Assembly: GCA_964019415.1 (NCBI GenBank)
Contig: OZ025868.1
Span: 5,681,371 to 5,745,370, forward strand
Length of the DNA stretch: 64,000 nucleotides
Direction of reading: 5' to 3'
Source: Ianthella basta
Taxonomy: Eukaryota; Porifera; Demospongiae; Verongiida; Ianthellidae
How positions within the stretch are numbered: position 1 is the first letter of the stretch; every line of letters starts with the position of its first letter. Below the pieces are notes generated by a model. The model was not told the DNA's origin, made no database searches, and saw nothing but the letters and a program-made list of their open reading frames with translations. The position numbers were made by a program, and so were the translations under genes. Below are positions 23,401 through 34,700 of this stretch, piece by piece.

Positions 23401-24002
23401 GGGGGATAGCGAAGTGCCTCTGGAGCGACAAACCCTGGTGTGCCCTTGATGGAGGAGCTACGTGTGAGTGAGGCTGCATCGATGGCCCTGGTCATACCGA
23501 AGTCGGTCAGCTTGGTCAGGTAGGTCACCTCGTTGACGAGGATGTTGTTGGGAGTGAGATCGTGATGCACCAACTTGGGGGAGTGGCTGTGAAGGTACAC
23601 CAGACCCTGGGCCACCTGACGGAGGATCACCACCTTGTTGATGAGAGGAAAATCTTCCTTTGTGGTTGATTCCAGTAGCGCGCGCAGACTGGCGTCCATC
23701 TTCTCCAGCACCATGACAGGAATGTGGGAGGGATCGAAGTAGATCCCCAGAAACTGAACAATCTGAGGGTGTCTCAAAGCAGACCACGTGGCGCACTCTT
23801 TCTCAAACGCTGTGATGAACGCTTGCTTCTCCTCCGCTGATAGTATCTCCTTGAAGATGTCGTGCATGAACTTCGCAGCGCAGGTCGTTCCGTTCCATTC
23901 CACTTCGAAGACTGTTCCAAATGCGCCCGCTCCGAGTATCTGACCTGTCTTTCTAACGTCGTAGATCCTCAAAGGCGCGATGGGCTCAGTAACAGAAACC
24001 AT
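17417..24002 (-). CDS. Gene D: kinase-tetraspan fusion, type Y, five exons
   Basis: Predicted 559-residue protein. Exons: 24002-22746, 22631-22528, 18920-18758, 18638-18531 and 17464-17417, phases 0/2/0/0. The start ATG precedes VSVTEPIAPLRIYD; an ATG three codons upstream is the alternative. Kinase marks: GAGAFG, K44, HHDLTPNN (Thr where most copies have Ser), D148, DFG (167-169), GTPGFVAPEA. Unlike its relatives it reads RKTGQIL before the glycine loop. The type Y coiled coil (NIQLAMWRMQKAVQKKE, LELESQLE) is followed by CCFQWGRCACCLFT. TM1 is MALMSIISIVLALAIL; the TM2 exon has WCRGERRKGLTLICS; the TM3 exon is VMVLIASFCTTCGVV; the tail is LQWME. Intron 2 (18.9-22.5 kb) has collected a hAT-like MITE, an acidic-basic repeat frame and a pogo element. 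Gene E ends 459 bp upstream. Confidence 0.85.
17850..17912 (-). repeat. tRNA-derived pseudogene or SINE head
   Basis: On the minus strand GTTAGTACAGTGGA (17904-17891) fits the polymerase III A box and GGTTCGAATCC (17871-17861) is a perfect B box, at normal tRNA spacing. Outer segments CAAGGGG and GTCTTTG could pair at six of seven positions as an acceptor stem, followed by GCCA. The anticodon stem does not fold properly, so this is not a working tRNA. It lies in intron 4 of gene D. Confidence 0.5.
18040..18073. repeat. GC-rich palindrome
   Basis: GGGGGGCGCTGCGCCCCC is followed at once by TACCCCCCTTTGGGGG, giving two stacked hairpins far richer in G+C than the surroundings. Such clusters occur as mobile palindromes in several eukaryotes; no function can be assigned here. 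It is intronic in gene D. Confidence 0.5.
19278..19570. mobile_element. hAT-like MITE (TAGTCTGGC family), copy 2, with 8-bp target duplication
   Basis: Inverted ends TAGTCTGGCTAGCTAGACCGTCCC and GGCCAGACTA bound 290 bp. TATTTGTA is present immediately outside on both sides (19270-19277 and 19571-19578), the 8-bp duplication typical of hAT insertions. The interior shares AGAAGGGAAGGGACGGTCTAG and TTAGTTCACACCTTT with copy 1. It lies in intron 2 of gene D and has no coding capacity. Confidence 0.75.
20607..21314 (-). other. Open frame built on a 60-bp minisatellite (Arg/Glu-rich repeat)
   Basis: A 235-codon frame runs without stops. Its middle (about 20817-21225) is made of seven copies of a 20-residue unit, roughly REAERGRRRREEQQEADRE, one copy being 19 residues. 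The unit is highly charged and would form a long helix. Similar Arg/Glu repeats occur in proteins carried by sponge and cnidarian mobile elements, but no enzymatic domain is visible. The flanks (MRATLQAMKESRSVEACRRR; a C-terminal part with VYLGPTTTVCHHW) are not recognised. It lies in intron 2 of gene D on the same strand. It may be a repeat-carried relic; the opposite-strand proline frames are shadows. Confidence 0.4.
21715..22437. mobile_element. Non-autonomous pogo/Tigger-type element
   Basis: The element starts CCGTATTTGCTCTATTAAACACCG and ends with the inverted counterpart of CCGTATTCACTCTGTTAGATG. TA flanks both ends (21713-21714, 22438-22439), the target duplication of the Tc1/mariner-pogo superfamily. 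Subterminal CTCTCTAATAGTAGCCGC motifs occur in both halves. At 723 bp it keeps only the tail of a transposase gene, so it would need a helper. It is inserted in intron 2 of gene D. Confidence 0.7.
21926..22288 (-). pseudogene. Transposase C-terminal remnant (pogo/Tigger DDE type)
   Basis: This 120-codon frame contains ALCLQWVKECWEALPTETVKKSF, then a FGIS...DGTED stretch and an acidic end. The pattern of a VKECW helix, then IKKSF, then GISN..DGTED is characteristic of the region after the DDE catalytic domain in pogo/Tigger transposases. All catalytic residues are missing. It is internal to the element with TA-flanked inverted ends. Confidence 0.6.
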
Positions 24003-24116
24003 CTTGTGCACGTGGTTTAGAGAATGAAATCCGCGCTTAATCTTAAGCTTATTATATTACGAAAGATGGCCTGTCCGTGTATAAATTTATAAATTTATAT
24101 TGCGCTACAACGTTGT

Positions 24117-24367
24117 AAAGGTCATATTTGCTGTATATGATATTATTCTGCTCATATCTGTCCATCTAGCTACAGAGAATTCGAAGAGGATCAAGGTCTT
24201 TGCCTAGCTATAGGAGGCTAACTTCCTTTGCACATGAGTGCATGCAGATCGAGTGTTCATTATAATAATACAATTATAATGCTAACTTTGTACACGTAGT
24301 TATGTGTAGTAAAGGTTATATTTGCTGTATATGATATTATTCTGCTCATATCTGTCCATCTAGCTAC
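24117..24367. repeat. Direct repeat upstream of gene D
   Basis: A roughly 55-bp segment (starting AGGTCATATTTGCTGTATAT) occurs at 24117-24172 and again at 24311-24366 with one or two changes. It lies 115-365 bp upstream of the start codon of gene D, inside the 459-bp spacer to gene E. Because it sits in the likely promoter region it may affect regulation, but no known site is recognised. Confidence 0.55.
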
Positions 24368-24461
24368 AATTAGCGACTATGAGGATGTCAAAGATAAGTG
24401 GTTATATTACTAGTACACAGCTAGAACAATTTGCTTAAACTCCATCCCGTAGCAGGCAAAT

Positions 24462-27400
24462 CTACCTCCTCCATTGCAACATGGTAAAGTAGCCAAAGAC
24501 AGCCAGACCCTGCGTGTATGGAAGAGAAGGTGTCTTGTAGCAATACAGCAGAGAGTAGAACTGTGCTTCATGACTTTCCACACACACAGTGCATGCCCCT
24601 GGACCCACTTGTCTGCAGTGTGCTAAATACATGAACTACCCTTTTGAACTGAATGCACGGGAATGATAACAATCATTAGAGAATGAAGTGAGGGCTTCTC
24701 AGCTGGCTCAGGCATCAGAAAGGGGTTGGTTCTCTAATACCAGCTTCACAACAAGGTTGAAAACCTTGCCAACGTTTAGACCAGATGCTCTGGTCTTCTT
24801 AAGGGCAAAGATCGAAGACCAGAGCATCTGGTCGAAACGTCGGCAAGGTTTTCAACCCTGTTGTGAAGCTGGTATTAGAGAACCAACCCCTTTCTGAATC
24901 ATTAGAGAGTTTCAGATCTGCACTTATGTTGAACCTTGAACGGTATGTGACGAATCATGGTGTCACCATGTTTATGGTACAAATGGTAATTTACACACAC
25001 TGGAACGCCTCTTCATACTAAACGCCATCTCCAGTCCACTGAGCACATCCTCAGGGTATTTTGTGGAGTCACTAAAGCAGCCAGAAAGAGTGCCATTACA
25101 ACAGGTTAAGCCAGAAAACATTCCAAGCCAGATTAACTACAGCTTGGGTCCAAAATGGCTGACAAACTGTAAATTTATGCGTGGCTTTAAAGTTATAATG
25201 AACTTTGACCCTGATATCAGACCTGAAAGCAGGTCGATATCACATATATCAGACCACCTCACAGTAGTTAGCTTCCTATGATTGTGCAATCGTCATATAA
25301 TATAATATATATAATTATATGCACTATGTGCCGTGCCGTATAGTTATATTTGCTCATTCAAAATGGCTGCCACTCTCAAACCATTAGAATATCTGCCGTA
25401 TAGAAAGCTTCCAATGACGGTTTAATCAAATGCACAGAAGGCAAATTGCCAAATTTTGTTCACACTTGATGTCCACTGGATAGTGAGACATGTTTCAGTG
25501 GGCTGCACTATGCAGAGCACACAAAGAAAGATACTGCACTACAGCAGAAGAGAGAATTTCAGTAGTAGAGACTGGTAGATAAAACAGCTTATAGAAAAGA
25601 GAAAACTACAAAGAAGCACACATTGGGAATTTCCTTGTGTCATACATAAGTTGAGCAGTGCAGGACCAAAAACAGCTAGAAAAGGCTCAAGGAGGCTTTG
25701 AGCAGGTCTGACTTCAGCACTATGATGCATCCACTTGTTCACTATCCCTGACAAGTCAGAATCATGATGGCTAGGAAGTACCACAGTCCAATGATGTGCA
25801 GATGGAGCACTGCTTTCCTTTAATGCACTGTCCAAGAATGCTGTCAAACCTAACTACGTACTTCACTAGCTGCCTCAGGATGCCCATCTTCTTCTCCGCC
25901 GTTGAGGGAGTTTCCCCTCCAAACACAAGAGGCCATATCTGGTGCAAGAAGAGGCAGAAAATGTAGTTAGGACTCAGGAGTGGACAGCACTCCTACAACC
26001 TTCTGTCAAAATTTCGCCAATGAATACACTGGAAATTACTTAGGGTGATCCAGGCACTGCATGTGGATGGTAGGGAAAAGGTGAAAGTTGGGAGAATGGA
26101 ATTGGAGCTGTTTGGTGTGTGCAGAGGTGTGAGACAGGGTTGTACCATATCTCCATGGCTTTTTAATGTATTTGTGGACAGGGGGATGAGGGAGGTAAAA
26201 AGGCAGTTTTGGACTGAGGTGAGGTTGTCTACCAGGGATGTAAGAGTGCTCCTCTTTGCAGATGATATGGTGGTAATGGCAGAATCGGTAGAGGGACTTC
26301 AGCATAGTTTACAAGTAATGAGTGACTTGTTGAACAATTGGGAGTTGAAAGTAAATTGGAGGAAGACTAAGGTGATGAGGGTGGCTAGAAAGAGTGAAGA
26401 CTGTGAAGTTAAAATTGGTGAGAAGGTATATAATAGATCAGGTAGATGAAATGAAGTACTTGAGTGTGATAATTATAGTATTGCTGGGAGGATGGATAAA
26501 GAAGTAGAGGTAAGGATTGGGAGTGCAACACAGGTGATTGGGGGCATGAACAAAACAGTGTTGGAGAGGAAGGAACTGAGCAGGAGCACAAAATTGAGAG
26601 TGGTGAATGCGACAATGATCCCCACACTAATGTATTGCGTGAGACGTGGTGCCTGACAAAGCAGCTACAACCCAGGGTACAAGCTACTCAGATGAATGTC
26701 TTGAGGCGGATTGAATGAGTAAGGGAGACATCAGGGAGAAGCTATGTCAAGCAATTGTTTTAGATATGGTAAAAACCAGGCAGGAGAAGTGGAAGGCTAG
26801 AATGGAAGAGATGAGTAGCAAGGGAACACCCAAGAAGATTTTTGAAGGTGAGATGGCAGAGAAATTAAGGCTTAGAGGAATATCCAAAATGAGATGGACT
26901 GATAATTTCAAATAACCATAAAGACACTGTATAACATTATTCGCTCCACGTCGCGTCGCCAAGTGGACAACGCAAGCCATCCATGGCCATCACCATTTGG
27001 GTGATTGCAGATGGGTGACATGGCCTTGGTATAGTGCTGATCTTGTTTGCGCTGACGTTGACCACTGTCATGCACTTGCATGCACATATACATAGCTATA
27101 GCTACATCTACACCATGCTAAAAGTATTGCATGGTCATGTCTTTCCTTAGCCAATAAGGCAGTGCCGAAGCCGAGCAAGCTTTTTGCACAATAGCTTACT
27201 TCGCGATAGAGAGAGGGCTTTCAGTAGCCCAGAACGCTGACAGCTAAAGTACCCAAATAGTGAAATAGAAATACTCACGTACCAATAGCCAGAGCAGCTC
27301 CCTCCCACCACTTCTTCTCCATCACTGGAACCATGTGGCAGTACATTATCCACATCTACATCTGCGTCAAACTTTTGCATGCAGAGCCATAGCCGCAATT

Positions 27401-30400
27401 TTCAATACATATAAGCATGGGCGAATCATATCATAGAAATACCCACACTTCACTCTTTCACATGATGCATAGTGCACCTATTCTTACCCTCCGTAGACTA
27501 AGTTATATGCTGTGCAGAGCAAGGGCATAAACAATGTCCCATATGGATTCTATTAATATTTTGGCAGCAAAGGACATTTAATGTGTAAAAACACAGAAGT
27601 GTAAGAGTTAGATAATTGACTATCGCTTCAATATACTGAAAAAAGAAAGTGTGCACATAAATACTGTACCTTTCACGGGGTTAAACTTTCGTGCTTTTTG
27701 TGGATCAGCAACCATCCGTGAAAGTGTCACCCCACAAACACTTGCACAAGGCTTAAGCTTTAGTTATCCTGCTTCAGACTCTTCAACCGCAAAAGTAAGA
27801 ACGTGAAAACCGCAAAACCGCACAAACCACGAAAGTTTAATCCCACATACGTTGAAGTGCATAGAGTACTAGCTATTGCATCGTCAATAGTGTAACGCAC
27901 GGGACTCACCATGGCCGCTGCTGAAAAAGTGGGAAGACCAGGACATGGCTGAAAGAGAGCAACCATTCCATAGAAAGTGAAGTGCACCCCTACAGAAAAT
28001 ATAATCTTACTGCTAAGAAATTTTCCAAATTTCACAGATAACAGATGATAGATGTCTATCACATAGATGTCTATCACATTCAATCCATGTTCACGTAGTT
28101 TGGCAAAGGCAAAGGATACGCACGGTGAACAGACGACAACAAGTGCCCTATCTCTCACTCTCCTGCACCAGAGGATGGATTGGAGGACGAGGAGGAAAGT
28201 GAGAAGTATGGAAGAGCCAGCTTGAAATGGTACAAAGGACGAGGCTGTGTTCCTGCAATATCAGAGTAGGGTAGGCTTAATGCAGTAAAGACTACATAGG
28301 ACAACAAGTGCAGTTCATAATGTTGCATTTACATGCAGTAACTGAATACCATATACCATAGCTACATATATAATTCACCCAAATGCTAATAGCAGAACTG
28401 TTTTATATAAAACAGAATAGCTACATAAAAATGTTATGCTTGAAGGAGTGACACATAGTATGTATGCGTGGAATTTAATTAACTGTAACTAGTACTTTGA
28501 AATACACAAGTAATGTATCAATGTGGGAGTGTAAATTATTGTGAGCCAGTCAGCACAATTTATAGATGGCTACATCCTGAAATAATTCTGGAAGTTGGCA
28601 ATATGTATGACAACCAACCATGCTATATACATTTACTTACGGTCCAGCAAGGCAATCTTCTGTATACAACTGACTAGTACTGCATGAACATGTCAACGTC
28701 AGGACCCATGGATAGGCCAGGTACACAAGTCCATACACTTCTGCAACAGCTACTCCTCCAAGCAGAACAGAAATGACACTTGACAGCACTACTACCTGCA
28801 GTACAACAATCGACAAGTGTGATGGGAGTGTTGCGTCTAGCTATAGTGATGAAACATGTGCATAATCAGACCCCACACTTGTAACGTCTATTTACTAGAA
28901 ACATGCCAGATAAAAATGGTGTATCCTATTTTCCTGTATTAGTGAGCTTCGACGAAAGTAGCCAAATGGCAGCGGTTAAGAACAATTGAAGGACATGGAT
29001 AGGCTTCTTTCAATGTATTAAAGACAACAGTGCAGCCAAAGCCAGCCTGGAATGCATGTAAGAGAAGAGCGCCACCGGCTTCCCGTGCTCCATTTCTTCT
29101 TTTCATAAATTACTGTTCCCACTGAATTTTTGTGCGCTCCTAGTGCCTGACGCAGGGCAACTACTGACCCAAATCGTGTACAAGGATTCGCGTACGGACG
29201 TGAAGGGCACATATCCGAGCGCCGCTGGCAATCCGATAAGTACAGTGCTAGAGCAAGTAGGAAATTTGTCTTCCCCATGTATTAAGACACCCCGGTGCCG
29301 CCATTCTGTTCTGGTAACAGTGCAGTAACACAATAACCGGTTTTTCTAGAGTGGCATACCTGTGCTCGATGTTCTGCACAGTCTTCATTTAATTTAAGGA
29401 AGGGGTATTAGTCAGCGCAAGCATTAATCTGATGTATATACCCATAGTCTTTTGGATATGCAAAGACTGTACAAATTAGTGCATAAAAATTCCTTTAGAA
29501 TTAAAAGAGATTTAGGAATGGCCAGCAGAAAAAGCATAGAGACAAGAAACAGTAACTCAACGCTAAGATAAACCACATTTACATGAAGTTCGCTCTACAT
29601 TCCAAATTTCCTTGTATCCACTAAGGAATAGCTAGCTAGACATTTGGGTCCATGCAGCTACAAGGAAATTAGGAATGTAGAGCGAACTTCACCACAAAAG
29701 GAAAAGTGGTATATGTGCTTCTCGGCCGCAAGGCAGCTAGGCAAAGGGCACCCCTCTAAGAACACTGCCCAGTCCATCAACTGGAATGGAGCATCTTGAA
29801 CTGATTCCCTGCAAGGCACCAATTTCATGACTGAACAAACACACATACAAACCGAGATCTGGTACATTATAGTAAGATTATCGAATGTTTTGCAGAGCAA
29901 CTTGTATTAATTGGTCGTAATCAATGCAGAAATGAGCAATCTTTCCTGATCAATTCCAATCAATTTTGCGCATACTACTTGCCTTCGGTGTGGTACAGGT
30001 TAGCCCAATTTATAGCACTTTCCAACGTATGATCAAAAATAACTATTAAAGGTAAAAAATGCATGTGCAAACACTCCTTGATTAAGGAGTAGCTTCCCCT
30101 CCAATGTAGTACAGAAGGAAAATTACGCATGCAGTAAGGCATGCGGAGTGTGCAGTACACTGGGCCGTGTAGAGTGCAATGCTGCAATGTTTGACTTACT
30201 GTGAACAAGGCACACACACATTTCCCTTGTCTGAAACACCACTGACAAAGCCTCCTCGTGTCTGGAAGCTCATCGGGCTCAAGCAGTGTTGAATTCATGC
30301 TGGGTTCATTGGCTGTGGGAGCTGTCATTACACGCAAGCTGTTATCAAGCATGGGTAAATTGGGAACAGTCCTCCCCTGTAGACGAAGCCTCAATTCAAC

Positions 30401-31474
30401 ATTCTCAATGCGCTCCCTGAGGCTCTTAACCTTCTGATCTGCTACAGAGCTCTGACTTACTAGCTGAGCATTCACCCTGTTCACCCGCACAGCCTCACCG
30501 TCTCTATTTTCCATGTCCTTCTGCATGCGCCACATTGCAAGCTGCACATTGCTGTCCTGCTCTTGTATGGAATAGCTCTTCAGCACAGTTTTCTCCAATT
30601 GCTTCATTTGAGGCAGAAGCAAATTACTTGTTGGGCGTTGATCTGCGTTATCATTTAAGCACAACTTGACCATGCCTTGGAACAGCTTCTTTTCACCTTC
30701 CGAAAATAGCTCTAAATAGGGTGCACGTGTATCAAATTGAGAGTACACCACTGCTTCCTGCATCTCCTCTCCTTCAGTTGCAGATGACTTTGGAATGACT
30801 GGGGTGGGCCACTCGTGTGTGACTGTCATAATGATGAGGTTGCCGTAGGAGAACACATCAAGTTTGTCATCGTAGTGTGGTGGGTAGCGCAATGCTTCAG
30901 GAGGCATGAACCCCGGTGTGCCCTTGATGGAGGAGCTACGAGTGAGTGAGGCTGCATCGATGGCCCTGGTCATACCGAAGTCGGTCAGCTTGGTTAGGTA
31001 GGTCACCTCGTTGACGAGGATGTTGTTGGGACTGAGGTCGTGATGCACCAACTTGGGGGAATGGCTGTGAAGGTACACCAGACCCTGGGCCACCTGACGG
31101 AGGATCACCGCCTTGTTGATGAGGGGAAAATCTTCCTTTGGCGTCGTCTCGAGTAGCGAGCGCAGACTGGCGTCCATCTTCTCCAGCACCATGACAGGAG
31201 TGTGGGATGGGTCGAAGTAGATTCCCAGAAACTGGACAATCTGAGGATGTCTCAAAGCAGACCACGTGGCGCACTCTTTCTCAAAGGCTGTGATGAACGC
31301 TTGCTTCTCCTCCGCTGATAGTAACTCCTTGAAGATGTCGTGCATGAACTTCGCAGCGCAGGTCGTTCCGTTCCATTCCACTTCGAATACGATCCCAAAT
31401 GCCCCTGCTCCGAGCTTTCGATCCCTTCTCTTAACGTCGTAGATCTTCAACGGAGATAACTCAATTTCAACCAT
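24462..31474 (-). CDS. Gene E: kinase-tetraspan fusion, type X, five exons
   Basis: Predicted 568-residue protein. Exons: 31474-30200, 28795-28641, 28252-28120, 28005-27910 and 24509-24462. Kinase marks: GAGAFG, K42, HHDLSPNN (D146, N151), DFG (165-167), GTPGFMPPEA. The type X coiled coil has NVQLAMWRMQKDMENRD and LRLRLQG, then WCFRQGKCVCALFT. Exon 2 is longer than in relatives (155 nt) and adds an extracellular loop with CSCSTSQLYTEDC, so a disulphide there is possible. The TM2 exon ends WCRRVRDRALVVVCSPC; the Gly of WCRG is replaced by Arg. Exon 4 has 32 codons, one more than other X genes, and uses the weak acceptor TAAG; its TM3 segment is the least hydrophobic of the set. Tail MLQWRR. 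Introns 1 and 4 contain a composite repeat and a LINE relic. Confidence 0.8.
24671..24908. repeat. Foldback element flanked by a 12-bp direct repeat
   Basis: Long arms (from AGAAAGGGGTTGGTTCTCTA near 24717 and its mirror ending near 24895) pair over about 85 bp around a short AT-rich loop near 24800. AATCATTAGAGA occurs on both sides (24671-24682, 24897-24908), consistent with a duplicated target. The arms include GACCAGATGCTCTGGTC, itself palindromic. There is no coding capacity. It lies in intron 4 of gene E. Confidence 0.7.
26042..26920 (+). pseudogene. LINE (non-LTR) reverse transcriptase relic
   Basis: The frame from 26045 encodes GVRQGCTISPWLFN and then LLFADDMVVMAE, the RT fingers and the F-A-D-D active-site box of non-LTR retrotransposons. 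An NWELKVNWRKTKVM stretch follows. After 26449 the reading is broken by shifts, but MWRTDNFK-like ends (LRLRGISKMRWTDNF) and QEKWKARMEEM at 26715-26915 look like the degraded downstream part. The N-terminal endonuclease is missing. The same family appears at 62.9 kb. It is inserted in intron 4 of gene E on the opposite strand. Confidence 0.7.
28910..29810. repeat. Composite repeat, copy 1 (plus orientation)
   Basis: Three joined parts recur, reversed, at 46985-47650 and 47675-48610. Part one (28910-29020) contains AGGCTTCTTTCAATGTATT. Part two (29125-29335) contains GACGTGAAGGGCACATATCC. Part three is a foldback (29478-29697) starting AAAAATTCCTTTAGAATTA, here cut off after the second arm begins. 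A further segment (29718-29800; GGCAAAGGGCACCCCTCTAAG) recurs near 63785 and 63950. There is no coding capacity. It lies in intron 1 of gene E. Confidence 0.65.
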
Positions 31475-31715
31475 GTTTAAAGCTACTACATGCGGTCTTC
31501 ACGTGCTTGAAGGTTTACATTATATTGTGAGAACGCTCATTTAGTTATATAAATTCGTGCATCCTTACAAGTCATACAGTTACTGTTAATGTTTGTTCCT
31601 CGCTACACAAACTACACGTACGTATACAATGTTAATAGGATGGACTGTGCTCACTGTCAAGGTAGTACTAGTGCTGTAATATATTATAGCAGTGATAGAA
31701 CACGGATACATACTA

Positions 31716-34700
31716 TTACTCCATCCACTGCAGCACAATCACGTAGCAAATTATAGCCAGTACCTACAAAAGGAGGAAAGATGTACAGTTGCAATGCATA
31801 GTGTAGGATAGGATAGTACAGGACAGTACAGTATAGTATAGTGTAGCCTTAGTGCCTGTCAAGCACATAACATTAGGACCATCCATAATTAGCTAAACCA
31901 ATATATAATGTGATGTGACATGTACAGTATGGAGTCACAGCCAATACAATCCACATACGTACTTTTATATGCACTTGTATCTACACACGCAACGAGGGTA
32001 GCTAATATCAGTCTAAGTATACGCTTAGTCTGGCTAGCTAGGCTGTCCCTAAGCGCCCAGGGCACAGAAAGCGTGAAAGGAAGGGATGGTCTAGCATACA
32101 AAATGATTAGTTCACACCTAGCCATGTGACTCCAGACCAATGAATGCTCAGTTTTGGCTGCAAAGAATACTATTGCCAAGGAATTATGGCAATGGTATTC
32201 ATTGATCTTGTGAACGCAGCTGTTGTTAGTGACTCTATCAGTGAGGAATCAATAGTCGTGAATGACTATGATGTGATCGTTTGCCTGCCAACAGGCTATG
32301 GAAACTCCCTTATCTTTGAATCTGTACCATACATATCACAAATTTCAGAATGTGATACATCCCATAAGTAATACACAGTGCCATAACATAATTATCATTC
32401 TACCATACATTAGACAAATAGTAAGAACTTTTGTCAATATACATACGTCAGTGGAGAACGGAATGCTTCCATGCAGTACATACAATCACACTCACCATGA
32501 AGAATAATGTGGATGAAGCCAAGGACATGCACACAACTGCAGTAGTACCATAAATGCTATTAGACACCAAAAATGTAATACTTATAATTATTCCACCAGT
32601 GGAGAGAAGTGATGCCAATAGCAACATCACCTATAGCGCCTGAAGTCAAGGATGACAATGTGCAAAGGAAGCAAGGCCTATACAAGTAGGAACTAACACA
32701 ATTGGTATTTTCTGCTATGAGAGCTAGGATTCAAGGATACAACTGCTGAACAGATGAGGGTGAGTCCTTGACGTCTCTCTCCTCTGCACCACAGCAAGAA
32801 CCTGACAGTCAGTGCAGTTGTGAGGACCACAGACAGAAGTACCTGTATCACAGCTGTGGCATTCCCAACTTCAAAAATATGGTGTGGGGTAGCCAGTAGG
32901 CTTGAAACACAACTGCTGCAGCTATTGACAGAGAAATGGAAAGCAGTCAATTGGTAGCAAGATCATTTACAGGTCAGTCTAATGAAAATGCATTCTATTC
33001 ACTCTATTCAACCCTATATGCATAAACAGTTTGGGATTGAGCAAAAATCCAAGGATGGCAATTAGCATGGCCTCTCCCTTAGCACTCCCTCACCATACTA
33101 GAACAAATAAATAGATAAGAGTCTTCTATATTAGTAGGGCTGTACCATATCATATGTAATGCTAATGGCATAGAAGTTCATTGCTGATAAGATGGCAAAA
33201 CAAATAATTATTATGTGAAGACATTCGACAATGAGGTTTTTGTCAGTTACAAAGTGAAGCATGAAGAAAAAGATTGGCTTTTTATGCTTTGGGATTACAC
33301 CATACATTGAAGTGTCTTTGATGATGTTATATTTATTAAAGACCTGTCAAGTCATAAAGATACGCCCGCCTTCCACTTTCCAATCATGCAGTTGCTACAG
33401 GTGCAAGATGTGCGTAATTAAGTCGGTGCACACAAGGATCTAGCAGACGTAATAGCGAACACAGCACCAAGAAAGACATTTTAACATGCAGTGGCATCTG
33501 CCATATCTGTCCAAATCATACTCGAGGGTACCACGTCTATAAAGAAATTTGAGAACCCAGCATTGGCAATGTAGTCACTTTTGAAAGCCACATCATATGA
33601 GATTCGCCACAATAAGGTATCTTTACAAACAGCAGGAAGGCTATTAGGCAGACGAGGCAAACGTAACCATATCAGCGCAACTCTCATCCGTTGAACAAGG
33701 GACAAAGAAGGTGATTTAAGCTTCAAACAAAGGCCAATAAAGGTAACATCACAACAGAATACTATTATAATGACTGCGAATTAAAAGAATGACGTGGAAT
33801 TAGAAGACATCAAATTTCGTCAGAGAATTAGAAGAAAACTGCACGTTTTGTACAGATAACAAAAAATTAGAAGATATACAGTATAATTAGCAGCTGTATA
33901 AACTATACTAGTGTCATTCATATCTGCGTGTCATACAATTGCAAGTTGTTCAAATTTGCACTCCATTATATTTACTCTAAAACATATATACTCACAGCAA
34001 GGTACACTGCGATTACACAGACTCACTTACTTTTCATAATTATTGAAACTATCCAAAAGTGCTGTGCTTGTTACAGTTGCAAGTGCCAACATGATGGAGA
34101 TGATACTCATGCTCACCATTGACTGCAGCAATACAATCAGTAATAATACATAACGAGTATACATACATGCAAGACTGAATGAAACCTTCCTCATGCACTG
34201 TGTAGCTAGTGTCAAAGCAACTGGAACAAGCATTTAAAATGAACTTGCTCACACTCATCCCAAAATACACAAAATCCTTACCGTAAACAAACAGCAGGCA
34301 CATTTCCCTTGTCGGAAACAAGAATGGCATTTTCCACTCGGTGCTGTTTCCACATCAGAAGTAGCCGTGGCTGCTGAACCGGTGTCAGAAACAGTGTGGG
34401 TCTCACTGGACAGGAGCGGGTCTGTTTCTGAACCAGTCTGGAGTGCCATATAGTGCACTCTGCTGCTGGAGACGTCAAGCGTAATTGACTCTTCCATCTG
34501 TGATTCTAGATGGAGATGTTGCAGGTGCTGTTCAAGCCTTCGTGCATTCTCGTTATATCTTGATATATTGGATTGTAGGCTTTGGTTTGCCACATTCACC
34601 TCGGCAATCTCCGTCTCCTTCTTCTGCACTGCTCGCTGCATGCGCCACATTGCTAGTTGAATGTTGCTTGCTTCCATCCCTGCTGCCATGTCACCTTCCA

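Noticed and set aside
33481..33726. An 81-codon minus-strand frame in intron 2 of gene F.
   Set aside because: No recognisable motif, no splice context and no second copy in the window.
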